A DNA stretch of 64,000 nucleotides, taken from the NCBI GenBank assembly GCA_041166085.1, contig JBEEFP010000058.1, positions 5,604 to 69,603 on the forward strand, given 5' to 3'. The notes below the pieces were generated by a model, which saw only the letters and a list, made by a program, of their open reading frames with translations, was not told the DNA's origin and made no database searches. Below, in pieces: positions 49,133 to 57,589 of the stretch (the first letter of the stretch is position 1; each line of letters begins with the position of its first letter). The stretch comes from JBEEFP01 sp041166085 (GTDB lineage: Bacteria; Actinomycetota; Acidimicrobiia; Acidimicrobiales; JAFATL01). The position numbers and the translations under genes are program-made.

Positions 49133-50548
49133 CTAGGAAACGGGGTGTGGCTCCTTGGAGAGCGCGTCGCGGATGGCGTCGCCCAGGTCAGGGCCGAGAG
49201 CCGCCTTCTCGATGAAGGCGGTGGCGCCCCGCTCGAGCGCGGGCGAGGCCGCGGTGTGCGCGTCGAAGCCGGACAGGACGACGATCGCGCTGCCGGCGCT
49301 GGCGGCCCGCAGCCGGGGAATGGCGTCGAAGCCGTCGAGCACCGGCATGGCCAGGTCGAGCAGGATCACGTCCGGTTGGTGGGCCTCAGCCAGCGCGATC
49401 GCCTCGAGCCCGTCGGCCGCCTGTCCCACCACCGTGAAGCCGCCGTCCTCGGCCAGATTGAGGGCGACGAGCAGGCGCACGTCCTCGCTGTCGTCAGCCA
49501 GCACCACGCGCAGCGGACCGTCACCCGCGGGTGCGACCGGCAGCGCCATGCCACCGAGCACCGACGGGGCGGGTTGTTCGCGGACCAGACCAGGACCCTG
49601 CACACCGTCGCCAGAGCCCGCGAGCAGATCGTCGATCATGGTGCGGGCCGCCCCGAGCGTTCCCTCGATGGCGGCAGCCGCCTCGTCGCGAAGCCCGAGC
49701 CGCAGCGCGTACGACGCGGCCGCCAGTCCCTGCACGACGTTGTCGTTGAGCTCGAGGGCCTGGTTGCGGCGTTCGAGCTCGTCCATGGCGCGGCGAAAGT
49801 CGGTGACGTCCTGGCAACTGCCCACGATCTTGACCGGCTCGTTGCGCTCGTTGGTGATCATGTGGCCCCAGCTCGACAGGAGGCGCTCGGTGCCGTCGGG
49901 GCGGATGATGCGCTCCTCGATGCGGTAGTCGCGCCGTTCGTCGTAGGCCTCGTACACCGACGCGCGGATGGCCTCGCGGTCGTCGGGGTGGATGCGCTCG
50001 AGGAACTCCTCGAAGGTCGGCTCGAACGACTGCGGCTCACAGCCGTAGATGCGGAACAGCTCGTCGCTCCACCGCACCTTGTTGGTGACGATGTCCCACT
50101 CGAAGCAGCCGACCTGGGTGTGACGCTGCGCCTCGCGCAGCGCATCGGCCCGCTCCTCGTGCTGGACCTCGCGCCAGTGGCGCTGCAGGGTCGAGGTGAG
50201 CACCTCCACCACGGCCGCCGCGAAGGGAACCGTTCGCAGGTCGGCGCCCGGCAGGACGATGGTGAACAGCTCGCCGTCGGCGCCGTAGACCGGCAACGCC
50301 ACGTCGGCCGGCGGGCCCTCGGGGACCCCGGCCTCGTCGAGGGCACGGTCGAGCTCGACCTCGTGGCGCAGCAGGAGGTCCTCGCCGACGACCTCGGCGC
50401 GCAGGTGGGTGACGGCGGACGCGCCCGTTCCCGCGAGGAGCGCCTCACGGGCGGCGCGAAGCAGCTCCGAGAGGGGTGTGCCCGCGACAGCACTGTGCTG
50501 CGCGGCGTGCCGCGTGAACCCCAGCAAGAGGTCGGTTCGTTCCGGCAC
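49133..50548 (-). CDS. GAF-PAS-receiver signalling protein with a His-less dimerisation helix
   Basis: A 471-residue soluble protein. An N-terminal GAF-like region (~1-125) is followed by a PAS_3 domain (~140-250: GCFEWDIVTNKVRWSDELFRIYG in parts, HPDDREAI, IRPDGTERL, GSCQDVTDF). A helical segment then resembles the HisKA_3 dimerisation helix, but the expected ELHD reads ELND (Asn268). No HATPase domain follows. The C-terminal receiver (~346-465) is intact: LADDSEDV, LLDLAMPVLDGF with Asp398, and Lys448 in FIEKA. It cannot autophosphorylate, so it should receive signals from another kinase and from its sensors. GTG 50548 follows a G-rich site; GTG 50563 is also possible. It lies 26 bases from the GGDEF-EAL gene. 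Confidence 0.83.
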   Translation of the reverse strand: MPERTDLLLGFTRHAAQHSAVAGTPLSELLRAAREALLAGTGASAVTHLRAEVVGEDLLLRHEVELDRALDEAGVPEGPPADVALPVYGADGELFTIVLPGADLRTVPFAAAVVEVLTSTLQRHWREVQHEERADALREAQRHTQVGCFEWDIVTNKVRWSDELFRIYGCEPQSFEPTFEEFLERIHPDDREAIRASVYEAYDERRDYRIEERIIRPDGTERLLSSWGHMITNERNEPVKIVGSCQDVTDFRRAMDELERRNQALELNDNVVQGLAAASYALRLGLRDEAAAAIEGTLGAARTMIDDLLAGSGDGVQGPGLVREQPAPSVLGGMALPVAPAGDGPLRVVLADDSEDVRLLVALNLAEDGGFTVVGQAADGLEAIALAEAHQPDVILLDLAMPVLDGFDAIPRLRAASAGSAIVVLSGFDAHTAASPALERGATAFIEKAALGPDLGDAIRDALSKEPHPVS

Positions 50549-50574
50549 GGTGCCCCCTTGCACTCGGACGAAGG

Positions 50575-52899
50575 TTACCTGCCGGCGCGGAGGGGCCGCA
50601 GGGGGCGCTCCCGCCGTGCACGCGGTTCGAGCTTCCCGAGGCGGCCCTCGCCGGGGAGGCTCTCAAGCATCAGCAACGTGGTGAGCTGCTCGGCGGGGAC
50701 GGCCCGGCTGAACAGGTAGCCCTGGATCTGGTCGCAACCGTGCTGGCGGAGGAAGTCGAGCTCCTCCTTGGTCTCCACGCCTTCGGCGACCACCTCGAGA
50801 CCGAGACCACGCGCCAGCGAGATGATGCCGACGACGAGCGCCGACTTGCCGTCCGGGCTGTTGATGCGGCGCACGAACGACTTGTCGATCTTGATCTTGT
50901 CGATCGGGAGGGTGCCGAGGTAACCGAGGTTGCTGAAGCCGACGCCGAAGTCGTCGATGGAACACTTCACGCCCATGCTCTTGACCGACTGGAGGATGTC
51001 GCGGATGGCCTCGCTGTCCTGCAGGGCCAGGCTCTCGGTGAGCTCGAGCTCGAGCAGCCGCGGGTCGAGCCCGCTGGACCGAAGCGCGACCGCGACCACG
51101 TCGTCGATCTCCTGCAGCTGGAACTGACGGGCCGACAGGTTGACTGCGACGGTGATCGGGAAGCCGGCGTCCGACCACGCCTTGCCCTGGGCGCACGCCG
51201 TCTCCATGACCCAACGCCCCAGGGGCGCGACCAGGCCGCTCTCCTCGGCGAGGGGGATGAACGTCTCAGGAGGCAGGTACTGGCCGAGGTGGCACCAGCG
51301 CACCAGCGCCTCGACGCCGACGACCCGGCCCGACTCCAGCTCGACCTTGGGCTGGTAGTGCAGCTCGAGCTTGCCCTCGTCGATGGCGGTGTGCAGCGCG
51401 CTCTCGAGGTCGAGGCGCTCGTCCGCCTTGGCGTTGAACTCGGGGGTGTAGAGCTGCCACTGGTCGCGGCCGCGCTCCTTGGCGCGGTACATGGCGGCGT
51501 CTGCGTTCTTGAGCAGGGTGAAGGGGTCGAGCCCGTCCTGCGGATAGAGGGCCACGCCGATGCTGGCGGTGACGAAGAGGCGCCGGTCGCCGATGGCGAA
51601 GGGCTCGACGAACTCGGCGCGGATCTTTTCGGCCACCTTGCGGGCGTCCTCCTCCTCTTTGATCTCGGGCAGCAGGATGGTGAACTCGTCGCCGCCCTGG
51701 CGGCCGACGGTGTCGCCGTCACGAACGCAGCGGCGCAGACGCTTGGCCACCAGCTGCAGGAGCTGGTTGCCGACCTGGTGGCCCAGGCTGTCGTTGACCT
51801 TCTTGAAGCGGTCGAGGTCGACGAACATGACGGCCATCGGGCCCTTGCGCTGATGGGCGGCGGAGACGGCGAGCGACACCCGGTCGTTGAAGAGCTCGGG
51901 GCGGGGCAGTCCGGTGAGGCCGTCGTGCTCGGCGGCGTGCTCGAGCTCGGAGCGCTCGTGCACCATGTGCACGAGGTGGCCGACGACGAGGGCCGAGAGG
52001 AGCGCGGTGCCGAAGATCACCGTGGCCACGTTGACCTCGACGCCCCGCAGGCGCTGCACCGCGAGGAGCACGGGCCCGAGCAGCTGGACGAACGCGAGAC
52101 CGACGAAGTGGCTGCGGGTGAGGGAGCTGGCCTTGCGCAGCACCGGCTCGAAGAGCGATCCCATCGAGTCGTGCATGGCCGCCAGTCCCCACAGCCCGTA
52201 CACCAGGATGAAGGGGGCCTCGAGGCCGTGATAGGCGTGGCGGACGCCGCCGAGCACGTTCACGGCGGTGACGCAGTGGACGATGAGCAGCGTCCCGAGG
52301 GCGAGGAACAGGTAGCTGTACGCGCCGGGGTGCTCGTCGGAGAGCTGCATCAGCCTGCTGGTCAGCAGCACCACGGCCACGTCCAGCACCGGCCAGAGCA
52401 GGGTCACCAGAGCGGTGAAGCTGGTGATGTCGCCGCGGGCGACGGCGGGGGCGAAGATCATGACCCACGCGGGGAGGGCGACGGCGAGGGCGCCGATGCC
52501 CGCCATGACCACGCAGTCCACGGTGCGCCCGGGTGCCCGGCCCCGGATGAGCAGGACGAGACCGGCAGCGACGGCGCCGTAGCCCGGGAGCATGAAGGCG
52601 TCGCCGAAGGAGGGATAGACGGGACCGGCGGCGCCGGACGTGAGCGTCCTGACCACGTCGGCCATGACGATGGAACCGAGGCCGGCGCCGAGCAGCGTCC
52701 ACGCCTCGGGACGGCCCACGTGCCACAGGAGGGAGCGGTCCATGCGGTGACTGCGGACCCCGTAGACGAGCGCCACGACCGAGGCCAGGCCGATGACCGG
52801 AGGGACCCAGGTGGCGTCGATGCCACTGGGCAGGACCGGGACCGCGAGCGCGGCGATCACCACCACTCCCAGCAAGATCCTTTTCGCGACCCGCCCCAT
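50575..52899 (-). CDS. Membrane GGDEF-EAL protein (c-di-GMP synthesis/breakdown)
   Basis: A 774-residue protein with about nine or ten N-terminal helices (to ~315), GGDEF (~320-485) and EAL (~495-750). GGDEF is intact at 402-406 and the inhibitory I-site RDGD (393-396) is present. EAL carries E530, AVNLSARQF, ELTES, IDDFGVGFSNLGYL, KIDKSF and VVAEGVE, all needed for phosphodiesterase activity. Both activities are plausible. Unlike the hybrid at 6621-9506 there is no peptidase domain. The GAF-PAS-receiver gene 26 bases downstream is probably cotranscribed and may regulate it. Confidence 0.92.
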   Translation of the reverse strand: MGRVAKRILLGVVVIAALAVPVLPSGIDATWVPPVIGLASVVALVYGVRSHRMDRSLLWHVGRPEAWTLLGAGLGSIVMADVVRTLTSGAAGPVYPSFGDAFMLPGYGAVAAGLVLLIRGRAPGRTVDCVVMAGIGALAVALPAWVMIFAPAVARGDITSFTALVTLLWPVLDVAVVLLTSRLMQLSDEHPGAYSYLFLALGTLLIVHCVTAVNVLGGVRHAYHGLEAPFILVYGLWGLAAMHDSMGSLFEPVLRKASSLTRSHFVGLAFVQLLGPVLLAVQRLRGVEVNVATVIFGTALLSALVVGHLVHMVHERSELEHAAEHDGLTGLPRPELFNDRVSLAVSAAHQRKGPMAVMFVDLDRFKKVNDSLGHQVGNQLLQLVAKRLRRCVRDGDTVGRQGGDEFTILLPEIKEEEDARKVAEKIRAEFVEPFAIGDRRLFVTASIGVALYPQDGLDPFTLLKNADAAMYRAKERGRDQWQLYTPEFNAKADERLDLESALHTAIDEGKLELHYQPKVELESGRVVGVEALVRWCHLGQYLPPETFIPLAEESGLVAPLGRWVMETACAQGKAWSDAGFPITVAVNLSARQFQLQEIDDVVAVALRSSGLDPRLLELELTESLALQDSEAIRDILQSVKSMGVKCSIDDFGVGFSNLGYLGTLPIDKIKIDKSFVRRINSPDGKSALVVGIISLARGLGLEVVAEGVETKEELDFLRQHGCDQIQGYLFSRAVPAEQLTTLLMLESLPGEGRLGKLEPRARRERPLRPLRAGR

Positions 52900-52980
52900 A
52901 CCCTTGAACTATCGGAATTGGGACGCCTGTTCCTTAGGGAAAGCGCGGATGCACCCCCTGGTAACCTCGGCAGCCGCTAC

Positions 52981-53054
52981 GGGGGCGTAGCTCAGTTGGT
53001 AGAGCGCTTGACTGGCAGTCAAGAGGTTCGTGGGTTCGATTCCCATCGCCTCCA
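52981..53054 (+). tRNA. tRNA-Ala (anticodon GGC)
   Basis: The acceptor stem GGGGGCG pairs with CGCCTCC, including the G3-T70 wobble pair that marks alanine tRNAs. The D arm is GCTC-AGTTGGTA-GAGC, the anticodon arm is CTTGA-CTGGCAG-TCAAG with GGC at 34-36, and the T arm is GTGGG-TTCGATT-CCCAT. The variable region is 6 nt (AGGTTC), one longer than usual. A73 is followed by CCC, so CCA is not encoded. A TAACCT box about 14 bases upstream may be the -10 element. Confidence 0.95.
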
Positions 53055-53060
53055 CCCTCA

Positions 53061-53108
53061 TCTGACGCCTGACGGGCGTGCGCAAGCGCACGCCCGTTCG
53101 GCGTCAGA
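53061..53108 (+). terminator. Terminator hairpin after tRNA-Ala
   Basis: TCTGACGCC (53061-53069) pairs with GGCGTCAGA (53100-53108) and ACGGGCGTGCGC (53072-53083) with GCGCACGCCCGT (53086-53097). This makes a 21-bp interrupted stem just 6 bases after the tRNA. Confidence 0.7.
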
Positions 53109-53213
53109 TTCGGGTGCTGTTCTCATGGCTCTTCGCGCAAGCGCTCATCGCACCCGCTAGGCATGCCGGCTGGCGCTGTGCTGGTCAGGCATGCCGAGGG
53201 GAAGGAGGTCGAA

Positions 53214-53429
53214 TTGTCGACACAGAGTCCAGGGGCCGGGCCCGCGTCTGATCGGTGCCCGCAGTGCGGGACCACGGTCGTGCCGACGATGACCTTCTCC
53301 GTCGGCGGGGGCCTGCGCGATCCGGTGCACCAGAAGAAGCAGTGCCCCTCGTGCGGCGCCCAGCTCCAGCGCAACGTGGGCGAGCCCTGGCGCGTCCTCG
53401 AGGACGGGGACGGGGACGACGCGGGCTGA
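53214..53429 (+). CDS. Small zinc-ribbon protein
   Basis: A 71-residue protein with two CPxCG knuckles (CPQCG and CPSCG) separated by ~24 residues, enough for one structural zinc. Function unknown; the size and lack of other domains suggest a nucleic-acid or protein-binding accessory. TTG 53214 is chosen because a near-perfect AAGGAGGTC site lies directly upstream; an in-frame ATG at 53163 has no such site. It converges on the next gene, with an 8-bp CTGAGGCC/GGCCTCAG inverted repeat (53426-53468) spanning both stops. Confidence 0.72.
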   Translation: MSTQSPGAGPASDRCPQCGTTVVPTMTFSVGGGLRDPVHQKKQCPSCGAQLQRNVGEPWRVLEDGDGDDAG

Positions 53430-53464
53430 GGCCCGCGGTCGAACCGGGCGGGAAGGGAGCGGCC

Positions 53465-53806
53465 TCAGTCCATCATCAGGGTCTGGCGGAGACGCTCCAC
53501 CGACCGCAGGCGCTTCTTGGTCTGCTCGGGCGTGAGGTCGTCGCGAGCGCGGACCTTGGTGGCGAGCGCCTCGAGGCGACCGGCCTCGGCCTCACGGATG
53601 ACCTTCCGTGCCTTGGGGGCACGGCGACGCAGGGCCCGGATGAACGCCTCGTTGGCGTCGTGGGCCCGCTCGAGGCCCAACGCCTTGGCGATGGAGCTGA
53701 ACGACTTCCCGGAGGAGCGGAGCTCGAGGGCCTGCTCGTCGACGGCGGTCACGTCGTCGGGTGCTCCATTGCCAGGTGCAAGGGGGGTGGGCTGCGGGTC
53801 TGCCAT
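53465..53806 (-). CDS. Small conserved helical protein with a helix-turn-helix-like segment
   Basis: A 113-residue cytosolic protein I cannot name. After a Pro-rich start it has VDEQALELRSSGKSFSSIAKALGLE, read here as two pieces, which resembles the 'G-S---IA--LGL' helix-turn-helix of small DNA-binding proteins. A basic helical region (RALRRRAPKARKVIREAEAGRLEAL) follows. The ATG at 53806 has AAGGAG upstream at 8 bases. The region 53807-54033 before the divergent patatin gene shows no other gene. Confidence 0.6.
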   Translation of the reverse strand: MADPQPTPLAPGNGAPDDVTAVDEQALELRSSGKSFSSIAKALGLERAHDANEAFIRALRRRAPKARKVIREAEAGRLEALATKVRARDDLTPEQTKKRLRSVERLRQTLMMD

Positions 53807-54033
53807 CGCGGGAACTCCTTGTCGGGACGAGCCACGGAGACCGTCCGCACACGCATCCCAAAAGGGCATGAAGGCGTTCTTCGCAACGAATTGCTGTCTT
53901 CGACGGTACTACGGCAGGGCCGCCATCCCGTTGACTAGTGCCGGATCAACGCACAAATGGTCCGTACAGGTCATGGCGGCACTCGGCCGTCGGGGCGCAC
54001 AGTCGGGTCGTGACCGTCTACCGTCTGCCCGGC

Positions 54034-54864
54034 ATGGCCAGCGAGGGCGGTACCGCCATCGTCCTGGGTGGAGGCGGCAACCTGGGAGCGACGCAGGTGG
54101 GCATGCTGCGGGCCCTGTTGGAGCGGGGCGTGACCCCCTCGGTCCTCATCGGCTGCTCGGTCGGGGCCCTCAACGCCGCAGGCCTTGCGGCCGAGCCCAC
54201 CATGGCCGGCATCGAGCGTCTCGAGGAGGTCTGGCGCAACCTCGACGGCGAGGCCATCGTCGCGTCCGGCCGGCTGTCGGCGCTGTGGCTGCTGACGCGC
54301 AAATACCGCTCCCTCCAGGCCAACGACGGCCTGCGCCAGCTCATCGAGACCTCGCTCCCCTTCCGCCGCTTCGAGGAAGCGCGGATCCCGCTGCACGTCG
54401 TCGCCACGTCGCTGCGCAGCGGTGGCGAGCGCTGGTTCTCACGCGGCCCGGTCGTCGAACCCATCCTGGCGTCGGCCGCGCTGCCGGCGGTCTTCCCGCC
54501 GGTCGAGATCAACGGCGAGCTGCTCATCGACGGCGCGGTGGTCAACAACGTGCCCATCTCCAAGGCGGTGGAGCTGGGCGCCAGCCGCATCTACGTGCTG
54601 CACGTGGGCAACTTCGAACGGCCCCGCCGGGCGCCGAAGCGGCCCCTCGACGCCCTGCTGCAGAGCTTCTCGATCGCGCGGAACTACCGCTTCCAGCAGG
54701 AGACGGAGACGGCGCCGGCCGGATGCGAGCTCGTCGTGCTGCCGGCCATCGACCCCGGCAACGTCAAGTACAACGACTTCGGCCGCTCACGTGAATTGAT
54801 CGAGCGGGCCTACCGCTCCACCGCGACATGGCTCGACGCGGAGACCCGGGCCGCCGCGAACTGA
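54034..54864 (+). CDS. Patatin-like phospholipase
   Basis: A 276-residue patatin-fold lipid acyl hydrolase. The oxyanion hole is VLGGGGNLG, the nucleophile Ser is in IGCSVGAL, and the catalytic Asp is in IDGAVVNNVP. Together these give a complete Ser-Asp dyad. No signal peptide is seen, so it acts on intracellular lipids or at the inner membrane face. The ATG 54034 is preferred since it starts just before the beta strand leading to GGGG; GTG 54010 is an alternative. The FtsX-like permease gene begins 25 bases later. Confidence 0.87.
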   Translation: MASEGGTAIVLGGGGNLGATQVGMLRALLERGVTPSVLIGCSVGALNAAGLAAEPTMAGIERLEEVWRNLDGEAIVASGRLSALWLLTRKYRSLQANDGLRQLIETSLPFRRFEEARIPLHVVATSLRSGGERWFSRGPVVEPILASAALPAVFPPVEINGELLIDGAVVNNVPISKAVELGASRIYVLHVGNFERPRRAPKRPLDALLQSFSIARNYRFQQETETAPAGCELVVLPAIDPGNVKYNDFGRSRELIERAYRSTATWLDAETRAAAN

Positions 54865-54889
54865 GGGGATCTCGGCAAGACTCCCCCGC

Positions 54890-57226
54890 GTGACGGCGAC
54901 GCGCCTCTGGGCGCGGAACGAGTTGGGACAGCGGTGGCGAGCCTTGGTGGTGCTGGGGCTGATCGCTGGCATCGCGGCGGGCCTGGCCATGGGCGCGGTC
55001 GTCCAGGCACGACGCAGCGCGACCGTCTACGGCCGCTTCCGCGTGGCGACGGCCGCACCCGACGCCATCGTGTTCGGGACGCAGGTGAACATCGAGGCTC
55101 CGGTCGACTACCGCCCCGTCCTGAAGCTCCCGGAGGTGGTCGCGGCTGGCCAGTTCAACCTGGCGCCCGTCGGGATCAAGGAGTATCCCGACATCGGCTC
55201 GTTGCCGACCGACGACGACCTCTACCGTACGGTCGCCCGACCGCTGCTGCGGGCGGGTCGCCTGCCGAGAACGGGACGGGACGACGAGATCGTGGTGAAC
55301 GAGCTCGCGGCGAAGCGCCACCACCTGCACGTCGGTCAGCGCGTCACGTTGCTGTCGTCGAACGACCTCAACGCGTTCTTCGGCACGGGAAAGATGGAGG
55401 GCGGGCCGACGACCCACGCCACGATCGTCGGGATCGGCAACACCCCGCTGGACTTCATCTTCACCATCGACGAACCAGCCTTCGTCGCTGATGGTTCCGC
55501 GCTCTCGAAGCACCCCGAGATCCCCAAGTTCCCGAACCTGGTGGTGCGGCTGAAGCCGGGAACGGACGTGGCCGCCTTCCACACGCGCGCGGCCGAGGCC
55601 CTCGGGCTCCCCGACATCCCCGTGCGCGATCTGGCCCAGGAGCGCAAGCGGTTCGTGCACGGCACCGATCTCGAGCGCACCGCCCTGCTGCTGTTCGCGG
55701 GCGCGGTCGTGCTGGCCGGCATGGTGCTGGTCGGCCAAGCGCTGGCCCGGTCGGTGTACGCGATGGGCGCGCAGGCGCCCACGCTCTCGGCCCTGGGCCT
55801 CACCAGGCGCGAGCTGATCGGCGGCCTGGTCATGCCGACGGCGCTGACCGCCGCCGTCGCCGCCGTGTCGGCGGTGGGCGCGGCCGTCGCCCTGTCCGGA
55901 CGGTTCCCCGTGGGGCTGAGTCGCCAGCTGGAGCCGAGCCTCGGCACCCACGTCGACGCGACGGTGCTCGCGGTGGGCGCGGCCGTGGTGGTGCTGCTCG
56001 TCCTGGGAGGCGCCGCCCTCGCCGGCCTGCGCGCCACCGGGCCCCGACGCTCCTCGGTGCTCGCGGGTCGCGGCATCGGGATCCTGGCCGGGGTTCGTGC
56101 CGTCGCTCCGCTCCCGATCGCCCTCGGCGCCACCCTCGCGCTCGAGCCGGGACGGGGCGCCAGGTCGACGCCCGTCCGGCCCGCGCTGGCCGGGGCGGTG
56201 GCCGGCATCATCGGCATCGTCGGCGCCCTGGGGCTGGTGCGCGGGATCGACGATTCGCTGCGCGACCCGCGTCGGTCCGGGCAGGTCTGGGATGCCGAGA
56301 TCGTGCCGGACGATCAGCACTCCACCCCGGCCAACCTGGCCGCGGTGCGCACGGAGCCGACGGTGCAGGACATCTCCATCCTCACCCGACGTCCGCTCGA
56401 CGTGAACGGCGCAGGCCTCCCGGTGTACGCCCTGCAGTCGGTGCGGGGCGAGAACCAGTTCGTCACATTGAGCGGTCGGCGGCCGGTGGGCGCCGATGAG
56501 GTCGACCTCGGACCGGCGACGTTGAAGGCGCTGCACAAGCACCTCGGGGAGAAGATCGAGATCGGGGGCGTGCCGCTGCGCATCGTCGGCACCGCGCTGC
56601 TCGAACAGACACCGCACTCGTCCTTCGACCAGGGCGCGTGGGTGAGCACGTCCGGGCTGGCGCGCCTGCCGCACGGGAGCGACAACGGTGTCGACGTGGA
56701 GGTCGCGTTGACCGCCAAACCCGGCGTGTCGACCGAAGCCCTCGACCGGGCCTTGCAGAAACGGCTGGACGGCGTCGAGATCGGAACGCAGGCGGTGCCC
56801 CAGGACGTCGTGCTGCTCCGCAACGTCCGCACCCTCCCGCGTGTGCTGGCCGCCTTCCTCGGTCTGCTCGGGATCGCCGCCCTCGGCCATGCGCTGGTGA
56901 CGGGTGTGCGGCGGCGCAGTCACGACCTCGCCGTGCTCCGGGCCATCGGCTTCCGGCCCGGCCAGAACGCGGCCACGATCGTGTGGCAGGCGACGACCGT
57001 GGCCGTCATCGGTCTGGTGGTCGGGCTCCCGCTCGGTGTCGCCACCGGTCGCATGACCTGGCGGTGGGTCGCCGACTCCACCCCGCTGCTCTACGTCGCT
57101 CCGATCGCAGGCCTGGCGGTGCTCCTCTCCATCCCCGGCACGCTCGCCATCGCCAACGGCCTCGCTGCACTGCCGGCGCGACGAGCGGCGCGCCTGCGCG
57201 CCGTCGACGTGCTCAGGACCGAGTAG
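54890..57226 (+). CDS. FtsX/MacB-like ABC transporter permease without an adjacent ATPase
   Basis: A 778-residue membrane protein with two FtsX-type halves. An N-terminal helix (ALVVLGLIAGIAAGLAMGAVV) leads to a ~220-residue extracytoplasmic domain, then a helix cluster from ~255 to ~455. A second extracytoplasmic domain follows, and a final three-helix FtsX core contains RRRSHDLAVLRAIGFRPGQ, the usual coupling segment. Such permeases export lipids, peptides or lipoproteins or act as mechanotransmitters with a separate LolD/MacB-type ATPase. None is in the window. It converges on rsfS with only 3 bases between stops. Confidence 0.83.
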   Translation: MTATRLWARNELGQRWRALVVLGLIAGIAAGLAMGAVVQARRSATVYGRFRVATAAPDAIVFGTQVNIEAPVDYRPVLKLPEVVAAGQFNLAPVGIKEYPDIGSLPTDDDLYRTVARPLLRAGRLPRTGRDDEIVVNELAAKRHHLHVGQRVTLLSSNDLNAFFGTGKMEGGPTTHATIVGIGNTPLDFIFTIDEPAFVADGSALSKHPEIPKFPNLVVRLKPGTDVAAFHTRAAEALGLPDIPVRDLAQERKRFVHGTDLERTALLLFAGAVVLAGMVLVGQALARSVYAMGAQAPTLSALGLTRRELIGGLVMPTALTAAVAAVSAVGAAVALSGRFPVGLSRQLEPSLGTHVDATVLAVGAAVVVLLVLGGAALAGLRATGPRRSSVLAGRGIGILAGVRAVAPLPIALGATLALEPGRGARSTPVRPALAGAVAGIIGIVGALGLVRGIDDSLRDPRRSGQVWDAEIVPDDQHSTPANLAAVRTEPTVQDISILTRRPLDVNGAGLPVYALQSVRGENQFVTLSGRRPVGADEVDLGPATLKALHKHLGEKIEIGGVPLRIVGTALLEQTPHSSFDQGAWVSTSGLARLPHGSDNGVDVEVALTAKPGVSTEALDRALQKRLDGVEIGTQAVPQDVVLLRNVRTLPRVLAAFLGLLGIAALGHALVTGVRRRSHDLAVLRAIGFRPGQNAATIVWQATTVAVIGLVVGLPLGVATGRMTWRWVADSTPLLYVAPIAGLAVLLSIPGTLAIANGLAALPARRAARLRAVDVLRTE

Positions 57227-57229
57227 CCC

Positions 57230-57589
57230 TCAGGACGCGGCGGCGTCGTCCCAGGCCAGCCGGGGCGCGTCGGCCCAGAGACGCTCGAGGTCGTAGTACC
57301 GGCGCACCTCGTCGAGGAACACGTGCACGACGAAGTCGCCGTAGTCCATCAGGACCCAACGGGCGTCGTCGAGGCCCTCGATCCGGATGGGTGCGGTGCC
57401 GCCCGCGTCCTTGACCTGCTTCTCGACCTCTTCGGCGACGGTGCGGACCTGTCGCGTGTTCGAGCCGCTGGTGACGACGAAGTGATCCGTGATGGCCAGC
57501 ACCTGTGCCACCTCGAACACCACCGTGTCCTGCGCCTGCTTGTCCGCCGCCGCCCGGGCCGCCACCACGGCCATGCTGCTTGCGATCAC
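57230..57589 (-). CDS. rsfS: Ribosomal silencing factor RsfS
   Basis: A 119-residue RsfS/Iojap protein that binds ribosomal protein uL14 and blocks subunit joining in starvation. Typical blocks are DTVVFEVAQVLAITDHFVV in parts, SGSNTRQVRTVAEEVE, GLDDARWVLMDYGDFVVHVF and YYDLERLWADAP. The GTG at 57589 overlaps the upstream TGA (GTGA); the ATG at 57574 would give a slightly shorter protein. The order nadD-lytR-rsfS is the classic one in actinomycetes. Confidence 0.93.
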   Translation of the reverse strand: MIASSMAVVAARAAADKQAQDTVVFEVAQVLAITDHFVVTSGSNTRQVRTVAEEVEKQVKDAGGTAPIRIEGLDDARWVLMDYGDFVVHVFLDEVRRYYDLERLWADAPRLAWDDAAAS

